DNA from: Deltaproteobacteria bacterium
Lineage (GTDB): Bacteria > Desulfobacterota > Desulfobaccia > Desulfobaccales > 0-14-0-80-60-11
Length of the DNA: 64,000 bases
Assembly: GCA_030018495.1 (NCBI GenBank)
Contig: JASEFS010000006.1
Span: 1 to 64,000, forward strand
Reading direction: 5' to 3'
Below the pieces are notes generated by a model, which was not told where the DNA came from, did no database searches, and worked only from the letters and a program-made list of their open reading frames with translations. Below are positions 45,528 through 54,257 of the stretch, piece after piece. Position 1 is the first letter of the stretch. The number at the start of each line of letters is the position of its first letter. A program made the position numbers and the translations under genes.

Positions 45528-47021
45528 CTACCGGGTTCTGTCCGTGTCGCCCCCTTCTCGATCAATCCGGTCGATCTTTTCCTTAACTCGCTGAAACATT
45601 TCTTCCTCTGTAAGAACCAGCAGGATATCGCCGGCTTCCAGTTCCGTCCCGCCGCCGGGCACCAGAAACTCACGTCCCCGGGCAATCAGGGTGATGAGAA
45701 AACCGGGGGGCAGTTTTAATTCCAGGATTCTTTTCCCGGCAGCCCAGGAACCTTCTGGAATGGGCAATTCTTTGAGCTTGGTTTTCAACCCTTCGACAGG
45801 CGTATATTCAATGGGATACAGGGGTCTGGCCGGTTCCGGAACGTCCACTTTCAGCCATTTCGCCGCCAGTGGCACCGAAGTGCCCTGGAAGAGGACCGAG
45901 GTTAACACGACAAAGAAAATGATATTGAAGATTAAATCGGCCTGAGGCAGGTTGGCCAGGAAAGGATAGGTGGCCAGAATAATCGGCACCGCGCCGCGCA
46001 GGCCCACCCAGGAGGTGAAGGTTTTCTCACGCCAACCGATCCGAACCGGCAGCAAACAAACAAAAACGCTTACCGGACGGGCTACGAACATCAGGAAGCC
46101 GGCCAGCAGCAAGCCTATCCCCGCGATAGGCACAAGCCGCGACGGGAACACCAACAGGCCCAAAGTCAGGAACATGGTAATTTGCATGAGCCAGGCTAAA
46201 CCGTCATGGAAATGCAGCAGGCTCCGTTTATGGATGAAATCCCGGTTACCGGCGATGATCCCGGCCAGATAAACAGCCAGGAAACCGTTGCCCCCGGCGA
46301 AGTCTGTGGTGCCATAGGTAAACAGGGCCAGCGCTAAGGTCAGGACCGGGTACAACCCCTCGTATCCCAAATGCAGCCGGTTGACCAAAAAGACGATCAC
46401 CCTGCCCATACCGTAGCCAAATACTGCTCCCAAAGCCATCTGTTGGATAAAGAAAAAAATAAGGGTAAATGGGGAGGTGATTTCCTGGGTGATCAATTGA
46501 ATGGCGCTGATAGTGAGAATCACGGCCATGGGATCATTACTGCCCGACTCCAGTTCCAGCAACCTTTTAAGCTGTCCTTTCAAGCCCAGCCCTTTTGAGC
46601 GCAATATCGAAAAAACTGCGGCCGCATCGGTTGAGGAGACAATTGACCCGAGAAGCAGGCCTTGAAGGAGGGAGAAGCCCAACAAAGCCATGGCAAAGAA
46701 GCTCATAACCAGGGAGGTCAGAATGACGCCCAGCGTTGCAAGAATGGCGCTCTCCATAAGCACCGGCCGGACTCCTTGCCAATCTGTGGAAAGACCGCCA
46801 GAAAACAGGATGAGCGCCAGGGCCAGGATTCCGATAAACTGGGCCTGCATAGGGTTGTCAAAATGGATGCCACCCGGTCCCTCCGAACCCAACACCATAC
46901 CCAGGGCCAGAAACAACAACAAGGCAGGTATCCCGAAACGTTCAGCCACCTTGCTGGCAAAAACGCTGAGCAGCAGCACCAGGGATACGCCGACGAGAAT
47001 GTAATCAGGAATAGGTCCCAT
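45528..47021 (-). CDS. Potassium/proton antiporter, CvrA (NhaP2) type
   Basis: 497 residues. About 12 TM helices of the CPA1 fold, then a cytoplasmic RCK_C/TrkA-C-like domain (GKRILELKLPPGFLITLIARGREFLVP) near 415-485. The conserved segments GLLLGSIVSSTDAAAVFSILRSKG and SGSNDPMAVILTISAIQL contain the transport-site ND pair. Likely exports K+ (or Na+) for H+. Divergent from the neighbouring KefB-like gene with a 192-bp gap that may hold shared promoters, though none was recognised. Part of a potassium cluster at 45.5-50.6 kb. Confidence 0.9.
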   Translation of the reverse strand: MGPIPDYILVGVSLVLLLSVFASKVAERFGIPALLLFLALGMVLGSEGPGGIHFDNPMQAQFIGILALALILFSGGLSTDWQGVRPVLMESAILATLGVILTSLVMSFFAMALLGFSLLQGLLLGSIVSSTDAAAVFSILRSKGLGLKGQLKRLLELESGSNDPMAVILTISAIQLITQEITSPFTLIFFFIQQMALGAVFGYGMGRVIVFLVNRLHLGYEGLYPVLTLALALFTYGTTDFAGGNGFLAVYLAGIIAGNRDFIHKRSLLHFHDGLAWLMQITMFLTLGLLVFPSRLVPIAGIGLLLAGFLMFVARPVSVFVCLLPVRIGWREKTFTSWVGLRGAVPIILATYPFLANLPQADLIFNIIFFVVLTSVLFQGTSVPLAAKWLKVDVPEPARPLYPIEYTPVEGLKTKLKELPIPEGSWAAGKRILELKLPPGFLITLIARGREFLVPGGGTELEAGDILLVLTEEEMFQRVKEKIDRIDREGGDTDRTR

Positions 47022-47213
47022 GCCCCATTACCAAAACTTGCGATCTTTGGTCGAATTCAATCCGGCAGCGGGGCCGGCATTAATTAAAGATAGATCGAAT
47101 TAAGGGGCGGCGCCAGGAAACGTTGTGAAAGAATAATTGCTCCAATCGAGGATTTTGTTTAATGTATTTATTTGTTATTCACCGCTATTAAAGCCGCCTC
47201 ATAGGACAATGCT

Positions 47214-48869
47214 ATGGGCCATTTCCTCGAAGAAATCGGCATCTCCATCATCGCTGCCACCATCCTGGGGCTCCTGACCTATCGCCTCAAGCAGCCCGTT
47301 ATTTTGGGATATTTCCTGGCCGGGGCCATTATCGGTCCGGCGGTGGGTCTCAAGCTGGTCACTGACCCGGAAAACATCCATGTAATTTCCGAAATCGGTT
47401 TAATCCTGCTACTGTTCGTCATCGGCCTGGAAATCAACTTCAAAAAAATCCTGGCCGCGGGCAAACAACTGGTCGTGGCCGGGACTGGCCAGTTTCTTTT
47501 GGGCACTCTCATAGGACTAGGCTTTTTCCTGCTCATCGGCTACGGCCGGACCCTCGACACCCTGTACCTGGCCATTTTCTGCGCTATCAGCAGCACCGCC
47601 ATCGTGGTCAAACTGCTCTATGACAAGTTTGAACTGGACACTCTCCCCGGCCGGATGAGCGTGGGAATTTTGATTTTTCAGGATATCTGGGCCATTCTCA
47701 TTTTGGCTTTTCAGCCCAATTTTCAAAATCCCCAGATAATGCTGCTGGGCTCCGCCCTGTTAAAAATCCTGCTCCTGCTGGGCATAGGCTATATCTTGAG
47801 CAGATATGCCTTAAATTACATCTATACCATGATCGCTAAGACGCCGGAGCTGGTGGTGGCAGTCTCCATCGGCTGGTGCGCCACCATGGTGGCCACTGCG
47901 GACCTTATGGGGCTTTCCAAAGAGATGGGCGGCCTCATCGCAGGAGTGGCGGTCTCCAATTTCCCCTACAGCATTCACGTCACCGCCAAGGTGCTGCCGC
48001 TCCGGGACTTCTTTTTGACCCTGTTTTTCATCTCCCTGGGCATGGCGGTGCCTTTGCCCACCGCCTCAATGATAGCATTGGCTCTGGGCATTGTGGCATT
48101 TGTCATAGCCTCCCGGTTCTTGACCATCTATCCCTTGCTGGCTCTGTCCGGGGGCGGCCGGCGCACCAATTTCATCACCAGCCTCAACCTGTCCCAGATC
48201 AGCGAGTTCTCCCTGGTAATCGGCTCCCTGGGCTTGGCCTACGGCCATATCAGCGAATCGCTCCGGGCCCTGGTAATTTATGCCATGGCCTTTTCCGCCA
48301 TCCTGTCGTCCTATATGATCAAATACAATCATGAAATTTACCTGCTGTTTAACCGTGCGCTGGCCTTCTTCAGCGCTTTTGGGGGAGGGGAGGAACAGGA
48401 AGAAGCCGATGCCGGAGGGGCGCATCCTATCGTATTGTTGGGGTTTCATCGGGGGGCCGCGGCCTTTATTGATTACGTCATGCAGAACAGGCGGGAACTC
48501 TTGCCCAAAATTCTGGTGATCGACTTTAATCCGGAAGTTTTGAAGAGCCTGGCGGCCCAAAGAGTCCATGCCGTATTTGGCGACATCAGCAGTGTGGACA
48601 CCCTGGCCCACACCCACATCGAACAGGCAAAGATCATTATCTCCTCCATTCCCGACATGATGCTCAAGGGCACTAACAATCTATGGCTGGTGGAGACCTG
48701 CCGTCATCTGGCTCCCGAGGCCGCGATCGTGGCCACCGCGGAAACCAAGGAGCAGGCGGAGGATTTACGCAAGGCGGGGGCCCATAAGGTGATCCTCCCA
48801 TATTACCTGTTGGGACAATCCCTGTTGGACTATGTGGAGAAAGAGTTGGAGCTTACTGACCAAAGATAG
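47214..48869 (+). CDS. Monovalent cation:proton antiporter-2, KefB/YbaL type
   Basis: 551 residues. CPA2 antiporter: about 12 TM helices up to about 385 (LKQPVILGYFLAGAIIGP; ISEFSLVIGSLGLAY). A TrkA-N domain follows from about 402 (HPIVLLGFHRGAAAFIDYV) to the end. In KefB-type proteins the RCK domain senses glutathione adducts or NAD(H). The Rossmann glycines are only partly conserved here. Moves K+ out in exchange for H+. AGGACA before the ATG. Confidence 0.88.
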   Translation: MGHFLEEIGISIIAATILGLLTYRLKQPVILGYFLAGAIIGPAVGLKLVTDPENIHVISEIGLILLLFVIGLEINFKKILAAGKQLVVAGTGQFLLGTLIGLGFFLLIGYGRTLDTLYLAIFCAISSTAIVVKLLYDKFELDTLPGRMSVGILIFQDIWAILILAFQPNFQNPQIMLLGSALLKILLLLGIGYILSRYALNYIYTMIAKTPELVVAVSIGWCATMVATADLMGLSKEMGGLIAGVAVSNFPYSIHVTAKVLPLRDFFLTLFFISLGMAVPLPTASMIALALGIVAFVIASRFLTIYPLLALSGGGRRTNFITSLNLSQISEFSLVIGSLGLAYGHISESLRALVIYAMAFSAILSSYMIKYNHEIYLLFNRALAFFSAFGGGEEQEEADAGGAHPIVLLGFHRGAAAFIDYVMQNRRELLPKILVIDFNPEVLKSLAAQRVHAVFGDISSVDTLAHTHIEQAKIIISSIPDMMLKGTNNLWLVETCRHLAPEAAIVATAETKEQAEDLRKAGAHKVILPYYLLGQSLLDYVEKELELTDQR

Positions 48870-48926
48870 GCGTCATTTTTTCAAGGCAGGACCTGAGAGG
48901 CCCTCCCGGCCGCGGAGGTAGATGCC

Positions 48927-50105
48927 GTGAATTTTGAAAGAATCAGGCCTCAGCTGACTTCCTTTTTCCGGACTCTTCGCCGCGAACTGGTGCTTCATCT
49001 CTTTTTCGGAGTGATTGGTCTGCTCTGTTTGGGGACTCTGGGCTTTTTCATAAGCGAAACCCATATCGACCCCTGGGAAACAAGGTTATGGAAGGCCGCC
49101 TGGTGGGCTCTGGTTACCCTGACAACCGTGGGCTACGGCGACGTGGTGCCGGTGACCGGAGCCGGCCGACTCGTAGGGGCAGGTTTAATGTTCGGCGGCC
49201 TCTTGATGCTGTCCCTTCTCACTGCTACAATAGCGTCGGTCTTCGTAGAGCGCAAATTTCGCCGGGAGCGGGGTTTGGAAGCCGTAAAAATGGAGCAGCA
49301 CATTCTCATCCTGGGCTGGAACCACGACGGCGTGGTATTTCTGGACCAATTGATGCGCCGCCTCTCCGGTGGCGTACCGGTAGTGCTGGTCAATCAGCTC
49401 CCGGCTGAGCAGTTGGAAAACTTGCGGGCCAAATACCCGGACCATGAAGTTGCTTATATTTGGGGAGATTTTTCCCGGGAAGACATCCTTTTAAAGGCCA
49501 ATGTGCGCCGGGCCGTGAAGGCCGTTATCCTGGGCGGCCGCCAGGCTGGCGAGACCGCGGCCCAGGTGGATCAGCGCATCCTGCTCACCGCCCTGACCCT
49601 CAAGTCGTTGAACCCGAAGCTCAGGATTCTGGCCGAACTGCATCTGCCGGAAAACCGTCTTTACCTGGAGAGGGCCGGAGTGGAGGAAGTCATGATCCGG
49701 GGTCAATACGACAGCTCTCTGATGGCCGGGGCCATCGCCGCTCCGGGTCTCTTCCGTCTCATGACCAGCCTGCTGACGGTGGAAGGCCCTGACCTGTGGG
49801 CCGTGGAAATCCCTCCCCGGTTTCACGGCCACCAGGTGAAGGAACTGGCCCAATATCTGAAAGAAAAACACCAGGCCCTGCTCATCGGCCTTTACAGTGA
49901 GGGCCGGGCCTTATCACTGGAGGACCTTCTTTCCGAAGAACCCTCGGCCATCGACGACTTCATCCGGCGCAAGTTCGAAGCCACCGGCATGACCCACCTT
50001 TTTGGCCGGGCCAAGGTGGATGTCCAGGTCAACCCTCCCGACGAGCAAATTTTGACGCCCCGCCAGCAGGCGGTGGTGATCGCCTCGGCAAGGCCTTTCC
50101 TTTGA
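48927..50105 (+). CDS. Two-TM potassium channel with TrkA-N domain
   Basis: 392 residues. An N-terminal TM, pore helix with the K+-selectivity filter TTVGYGD, and second TM (near 85-112: LVGAGLMFGGLLMLSLLTAT). A cytoplasmic RCK/TrkA-N domain follows (ILILGWNHDGVVFLDQL, VNQLPAEQLENL, LERAGVEEVMI). It is a bacterial MthK-like channel. The downstream gene (a separate cyclic-nucleotide-binding protein) overlaps its stop codon, so a two-chain regulated channel is likely. Confidence 0.9.
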   Translation: MNFERIRPQLTSFFRTLRRELVLHLFFGVIGLLCLGTLGFFISETHIDPWETRLWKAAWWALVTLTTVGYGDVVPVTGAGRLVGAGLMFGGLLMLSLLTATIASVFVERKFRRERGLEAVKMEQHILILGWNHDGVVFLDQLMRRLSGGVPVVLVNQLPAEQLENLRAKYPDHEVAYIWGDFSREDILLKANVRRAVKAVILGGRQAGETAAQVDQRILLTALTLKSLNPKLRILAELHLPENRLYLERAGVEEVMIRGQYDSSLMAGAIAAPGLFRLMTSLLTVEGPDLWAVEIPPRFHGHQVKELAQYLKEKHQALLIGLYSEGRALSLEDLLSEEPSAIDDFIRRKFEATGMTHLFGRAKVDVQVNPPDEQILTPRQQAVVIASARPFL

Positions 50106-50602
50106 TGATTGATCCAAGCTGCTTTCAGAAAATCTATCTCTTGCAGGATTTGAACGGGGAGGAACTTCAGGAACTGTTGGCCGCGGCCGGCTCCAGGCAG
50201 ATTGCCGCCGGGGAGACCGTCCTTCAGGAGGGGGAGCCAGGAGACAGTCTGTTCATCATGTGCCGGGGGGAAGTGGAAATCACCAAGCGCCTCACTCTGG
50301 TGTTGGATGAGGAGGTCCCCAAAGAGCGGGTGATGATCCGCTTAAAGGCTGAGGACGGCGTCTCCTTCGGGGAGATGGCCCTGCTGGAAAACGATGCCCG
50401 CACAGCCACCGTGACGGCCTTGACCGACTGCCAATTTCTGGAGCTTCGCCGTCAGGACTTCCTAAATTTCATCGACCGGAACCCCAAAACGGGATGCCGC
50501 CTGCTCCTGCGCTTGGCCCAACTTCTGTCCCAGCACCTGCGCAAAACCAACCAGGACGTGGTCAAACTCACCACCGCCCTGGCCATCGCCTTGGGTGGCT
50601 GA
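50105..50602 (+). CDS. Cyclic nucleotide-binding domain protein
   Basis: 165 residues made almost entirely of one cNMP-binding domain: GETVLQEGEPGDSLFIMCRG, then the phosphate-binding cassette FGEMALLENDARTATVTA with intact Glu and Arg. No DNA-binding or TM part follows; a C-terminal helix of about 40 residues (RLAQLLSQHLRKTNQDVV) remains. The ATG overlaps the channel stop. It probably gates the neighbouring channel in response to cAMP or cGMP. Alternatives: a regulator for another partner. Confidence 0.85.
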   Translation: MIDPSCFQKIYLLQDLNGEELQELLAAAGSRQIAAGETVLQEGEPGDSLFIMCRGEVEITKRLTLVLDEEVPKERVMIRLKAEDGVSFGEMALLENDARTATVTALTDCQFLELRRQDFLNFIDRNPKTGCRLLLRLAQLLSQHLRKTNQDVVKLTTALAIALGG

Positions 50603-50650
50603 CGCAGCCTTAATGCCAAAAGCTCTTGTTTAAGCTCCTTCCCTGCCATT

Positions 50651-51967
50651 TTAATTTAGGAAATAGGCCAGCCGTTTTTCCCCCTGCCTGAAAAAATCCG
50701 CGACTTCCTGAAACCCAGCCTCCAGGAGATGTCGGGCCTCTGAGAGAAAATCCGTCGACGCCGCCATCTTCCCTTCCAGCCAGAGCCGGGACTCCACCTC
50801 TTGCGGCGCGGTCTCCCAGGTTTTGAGCGCGATGAGCAAGGCCCTCAGGTCGCTCCCCTTGACCCGGTGGCGCACGATTCCCGGCTCGGACAGCACGTCC
50901 ACCCGGTAAGCGCGGCCGTCATCCCAGCCCAGGCGGTTCAGGGCCGCCCGCCGCATCAAACAGGGGTAGCAGTAGCCACAGGCCCCGGTGCCCCGCCCCT
51001 GCCAGCGCCCCACTTCGGGCCGGGCGCAGGAGATGGTCAAGGGAAAGAGCCGCTCCAGCAGATTGCGGTTGCGGCACTGCGCCAGCATTTCCCCTTTGCT
51101 TAGACCTTGGTAGGGATTGGCTAAAGTGTGGGAGATGCCGGCCTCCTGCCACAGACCGGTGAGTCCCGCCAGAAAATAGGGATGGGTGGTGCGGGTGCTG
51201 TAGGCGCCCAAACGGTTTAAAGTGAGCGGCGGATTCAGGCTGATCCAGCCGTTTTCCGGGACAACGACAGGCGTGTCCGGCCCGAAGGCGGCGGCTGCGG
51301 TCAGCCCCTGGGCCAGATAGAGCAGCGAGCGGCTGCGCAGGGTGAGCTCCCGGACTTCGGGGAATTGCACTCTTATCCCCAGATGATGCAGGCGGTCCGG
51401 GCCGTAATGCTCCCGCAGGGAAAAGGCCAGGCGCTGCTGGACGGAGGCAAGCTGGCCGAAATCATAGTGGCTCACCAAAATGAGGCGCTCCCCGCCTTCC
51501 AGCCTGTCAATGGCCCCTGCCAGCGAATCCAGACCGCCGGAGAAAAGAACCACCGCGTGGGGGAGCCAGTCATGAGGCCAGGGCGCGGCAAACCCCAAAT
51601 CCACAGGCGCCTCTCTGAAATTCAAGCTCCAGTTATCGCCGGTGAGAAAGTTCAGCAGCTGAGCCAAGCGGGCGGGTTGAACAGCCCACGAGGAAGAGGC
51701 CGGCAAAGACAGGGCTATGTCCCTGGTCCAGGCATCGGGCGAGGTGCTGCGGGGCACCAGCTTGTCTGCGGCCCAGACTGCCATGGCGGTCAGGAGAAAT
51801 TCGGCGACGGCCCCGGCTGGCAGGTGTGGCAAGGCGAAGAATTGTTCCAGGTTGTGATGGATGGGATACCCGGAAAGGCCCGGCTCATCAAGGTGGACCA
51901 CCGCGTCCGCGGCCCGGCGCGGCCGGCGCTTCTCTCCCGGAGCTTTCAGGAAAAGGCTGAAGGCCAT
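50651..51967 (-). CDS. QatC-like protein (QueC-family, anti-phage-type)
   Basis: 438 residues. The N-terminal part (about 1-130) has AVAEFLLTAMAVWAADKLVPR, DAWTRDIALSLPA and LLNFLTGDNWSLNFR, the pattern I recall from QatC of the Qat anti-phage system. The C-terminal part is a QueC-type ATP pyrophosphatase: VVLFSGGLDSLAGAID with the PP-loop and a zinc site of CGYCYPC with an upstream Cys. Normal QueC makes preQ0 but lacks the N-terminal extension. Related QueC-like enzymes in defence modules attach a deazaguanine to a protein N-terminus; that is known for type IV CBASS. Its partner gene lies just upstream, touching it. Confidence 0.82.
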   Translation of the reverse strand: MAFSLFLKAPGEKRRPRRAADAVVHLDEPGLSGYPIHHNLEQFFALPHLPAGAVAEFLLTAMAVWAADKLVPRSTSPDAWTRDIALSLPASSSWAVQPARLAQLLNFLTGDNWSLNFREAPVDLGFAAPWPHDWLPHAVVLFSGGLDSLAGAIDRLEGGERLILVSHYDFGQLASVQQRLAFSLREHYGPDRLHHLGIRVQFPEVRELTLRSRSLLYLAQGLTAAAAFGPDTPVVVPENGWISLNPPLTLNRLGAYSTRTTHPYFLAGLTGLWQEAGISHTLANPYQGLSKGEMLAQCRNRNLLERLFPLTISCARPEVGRWQGRGTGACGYCYPCLMRRAALNRLGWDDGRAYRVDVLSEPGIVRHRVKGSDLRALLIALKTWETAPQEVESRLWLEGKMAASTDFLSEARHLLEAGFQEVADFFRQGEKRLAYFLN

Positions 51968-52654
51968 TTATTTCTTGGTTGAATTGTCCATGCTGAACTG
52001 TTCCAGCATTTCTTTTAGCGCCTGCGTGACCCAGAGCCAGCCCTCCAGGCCCTGCCAATCCTCAGGCGGCGGGACCGTGCTCCCCTGAGCCTTTGCCGCG
52101 TTGACGATTTCTTTTTCAATTCCGGCCAGGCCATCTACTAAATGACGCCACCCGGCCGCGGCTCCCTCCAGGGGCTCCCCTAAGTCAAAAACGAGGCGGT
52201 GATAAAGGGCCGCGGCCAGAAATTTTTTCACGGCCCGAGACGGCTCATAACGCTGCTGGATAACCTCGGCAAGCTCTTGTACCAGGGCAGGGCGGAGTGC
52301 GGCTGCTTCCAGCCCGCCGTCTGCTTCCAGCCAGGTTGATGCTATCATGTGGGCGGCGGCCAGGGGAGCTTCAGAACGGGGCCGGCTCAGTTCGGAGGTG
52401 ACCGAAAATTCCGGGGCTTTGGCTTGGCAAAACTGCCCCAGTTTCCGGGCAATCCTGCGGGTCAGGCGGAAGGCCGCCAAGACGCCGCCGCTTTCCTGAT
52501 CCAGACCAGCTGCAAACGCGGCCACATAACGGGCCACCACTTCCCTCGCCTCAATCGAATGGGGATTTTCCGGGGAAAAATACCGCACCGTCGTAACCTT
52601 GGCCTGCCGCCAGAGCCGGGTGGTGGGTGCCCGGCGTGCCGTGGAAGTTCCCAT
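51968..52654 (-). CDS. QatB-like partner protein
   Basis: 228 residues starting MGTSTARRAPTTRLWRQAK. The MGTS opening is the hallmark I recall for QatB-type proteins, followed by helical segments (SPENPHSIEAREVVARYVAAF, AAAHMIASTWLE, RAVKKFLAAALYHRLVFDLG). No enzymatic motif. Its stop is directly next to the QatC-like start, so the genes are co-transcribed. No QatA ATPase or QatD TatD-type nuclease is found on either side. Gly2 is exposed after Met removal and would be a natural site for N-terminal modification (inference). Confidence 0.65.
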   Translation of the reverse strand: MGTSTARRAPTTRLWRQAKVTTVRYFSPENPHSIEAREVVARYVAAFAAGLDQESGGVLAAFRLTRRIARKLGQFCQAKAPEFSVTSELSRPRSEAPLAAAHMIASTWLEADGGLEAAALRPALVQELAEVIQQRYEPSRAVKKFLAAALYHRLVFDLGEPLEGAAAGWRHLVDGLAGIEKEIVNAAKAQGSTVPPPEDWQGLEGWLWVTQALKEMLEQFSMDNSTKK

Positions 52655-52718
52655 AATCGACCTCGTTTCGGGGGAAGGGGGCAGGGGTCAGAAACCCCCA
52701 TCGCCGACCCCTTATAGC

Positions 52719-52769
52719 GGGAGCGCAGGCTTACAGCCCGTGCTTAACCGGCAAGATGCCGTTGTTCCC
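52719..52769 (-). repeat. 51-bp palindromic element, CACAGGC type
   Basis: Same 51-base length and order of segments as the copy at 27458, in opposite orientation, with 42 of 51 positions equal. Arms GGGAGCGCAGGC and GCCGTTGTTCCC are partly decayed. Confidence 0.75.
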
Positions 52770-52806
52770 GAATATGAAGGGGAAGGTCGGGATGGGTCGA
52801 AGAAGA

Positions 52807-52840
52807 TGGGAGCCTGCGTTCCCCGGTCCTCCCCTCGAGT
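52807..52840. repeat. Half copy of the G-rich palindrome
   Basis: CCTGCGTTCCCCGGTCCTCC then CCTCGAG matches the right half of the copy at 1-48 (CCTGCGGTCCCCCGGCCCTC then CCTTCGAG). Confidence 0.6.
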
Positions 52841-52931
52841 CTAACCGCCTAGGTCCAAGGATAAATGACATTCGGTGAATTAGACAAGCCGGGATAGAGA
52901 AAATCTGGGACATAAAGCCAAGCGAGCAGTA

Positions 52932-54257
52932 TTACTCCCCTTGGGCCAGGCGCTTGAGGCGGGTGACGCGCTCCCAGGAGAACTCCGGCCAGCAGGGAAA
53001 AATGGAGGGATTGTGGAATATCGGGTCGGCCTCCAGGTTATAGCGGGACGCGGCAACGGCCGTGGGCCAAAGGGCCGTGCCGGGAATGGGCGAATATTGA
53101 GCCAAAACCGGGGTGGCTCCCAGGGCGTGCACCCGCCGGATGGAGGCCTCCAGGTCGCGGTCGTCCTGCTCCGGCAGGCCTTCCAGCAGATAAACGCCGA
53201 TTTCCCTTTTGGCAAAACCGGCTTCTTTCAGGTGGGCCAGGGCTTCCTCCAGTTCGCCCGCAGCCAGTTTGCGGTCCAGTCGGGCCAAGCCGGTGGAGGT
53301 GGTTTCCACCCCCAAACGCAGGGTGGCAAACCGGGAGCGCTTGAGCCACCTGGCTACCTCGAGGGTAATAAACCGAGCGTGGACAGCGTTGGGCGTGTGG
53401 AAGCGGAAATTGCGGCCCCGGCGCGCCAATTCCTCCAGGATGACCAGGAGATGGCTGTCGGCCTGATAGAGCAGGGCGTCATCATAGAAGGCCACGTCCA
53501 TCAAACCCAGGCTGTCCTGCCAGTGCAGCAGCTCCTCCACCACCGCCTGGGGCCGGCGCGCCGCAAACCGGGGCTGAAGCAGCCGGGAGGCGCAGTAATC
53601 GCACTGAAACGGGCAGCCCCTGGAAGTGAGCAGGGGAATGAAGGGCAGGTGGGGAAGCAGATGCAAAGGCGGCCGGGGGAGAACATCAAAATCGCCGGAC
53701 TCATCATCAGGCTTCACCTTAATGCCGGTGAAATCTGCCAGATAAGACAGACATGCCTTATCGCCATGTCCCTGAATGACGATATCGGCCCCGGCCTGGC
53801 CGCGGGCATGGTCGGGGCAGAGGGTGGCATAGATTCCACCCAGGATCACCGGGGTGCGGGGGAAATATTGGCGCGCGATGGCAATGGCGGCCGCGACCCC
53901 GGGATACCAATAGGTCATGAGGGAGGTCACCAGGATGGCCGCGGGTTCAGGCAGGCGGGCGAGCCGGTTGCGGAACTCGCTTTCGGAAATCCCGTAGCGG
54001 CCGTAACGCCGGGGGAGGCCGTGCAGCGGCGGCGGAGTAGGGAGGATCACCTTGGGAAAGCGCCCGGTCCCGAAAGCGCCTGACCGGACCGCAGGCGCGC
54101 CCAGGCAGTCCAGCAGCGTGATCTCAAAACCGCAAGACTCCAGAAACCCGGCCAGATGGAGCAACCCCAGGGGCCGGGCGAAAAAATCATACGCCGCGAA
54201 ATCGTAAATCCAGGGATTGATCAAGAGGAGAGAGGGATTGGACGGGGATGGCATCAT
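52932..54257 (-). CDS. B12-binding domain radical SAM protein
   Basis: 441 residues. N-terminal B12-binding-like domain (LLHLAGFLESCGFEITLLDC, VILGGIYATLCPDHA). The radical SAM core from about 195 has CPFQCDYCASRL with CxxxCxxC and FYDDALLYQAD. A C-terminal region (LGVETTSTGLARLDRKLAAG, VYLLEGLPEQDDRDLE) follows. Family members catalyse methyl or other radical transfers, for example BchE-type or thioether reactions; the substrate is unknown. It overlaps tilS by four bases at its 5' end. Confidence 0.85.
   Translation of the reverse strand: MMPSPSNPSLLLINPWIYDFAAYDFFARPLGLLHLAGFLESCGFEITLLDCLGAPAVRSGAFGTGRFPKVILPTPPPLHGLPRRYGRYGISESEFRNRLARLPEPAAILVTSLMTYWYPGVAAAIAIARQYFPRTPVILGGIYATLCPDHARGQAGADIVIQGHGDKACLSYLADFTGIKVKPDDESGDFDVLPRPPLHLLPHLPFIPLLTSRGCPFQCDYCASRLLQPRFAARRPQAVVEELLHWQDSLGLMDVAFYDDALLYQADSHLLVILEELARRGRNFRFHTPNAVHARFITLEVARWLKRSRFATLRLGVETTSTGLARLDRKLAAGELEEALAHLKEAGFAKREIGVYLLEGLPEQDDRDLEASIRRVHALGATPVLAQYSPIPGTALWPTAVAASRYNLEADPIFHNPSIFPCWPEFSWERVTRLKRLAQGE

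Larger units (their letters stand above)
52655..52931. other. Repeat-rich gap upstream of the qatBC-like pair
   Basis: 277 bp without a gene. It contains GGGGAAGGGGGCAGGGG, the 51-bp CACAGGC element (52719-52769) in reverse orientation, and a half copy of the G-rich palindrome (52807-52840). Confidence 0.55.

Noticed and set aside
50651-51967. Ordinary queC for queuosine synthesis
   Set aside because: The 130-residue N-terminal extension and the MGTS partner gene do not fit canonical QueC (about 220 residues).
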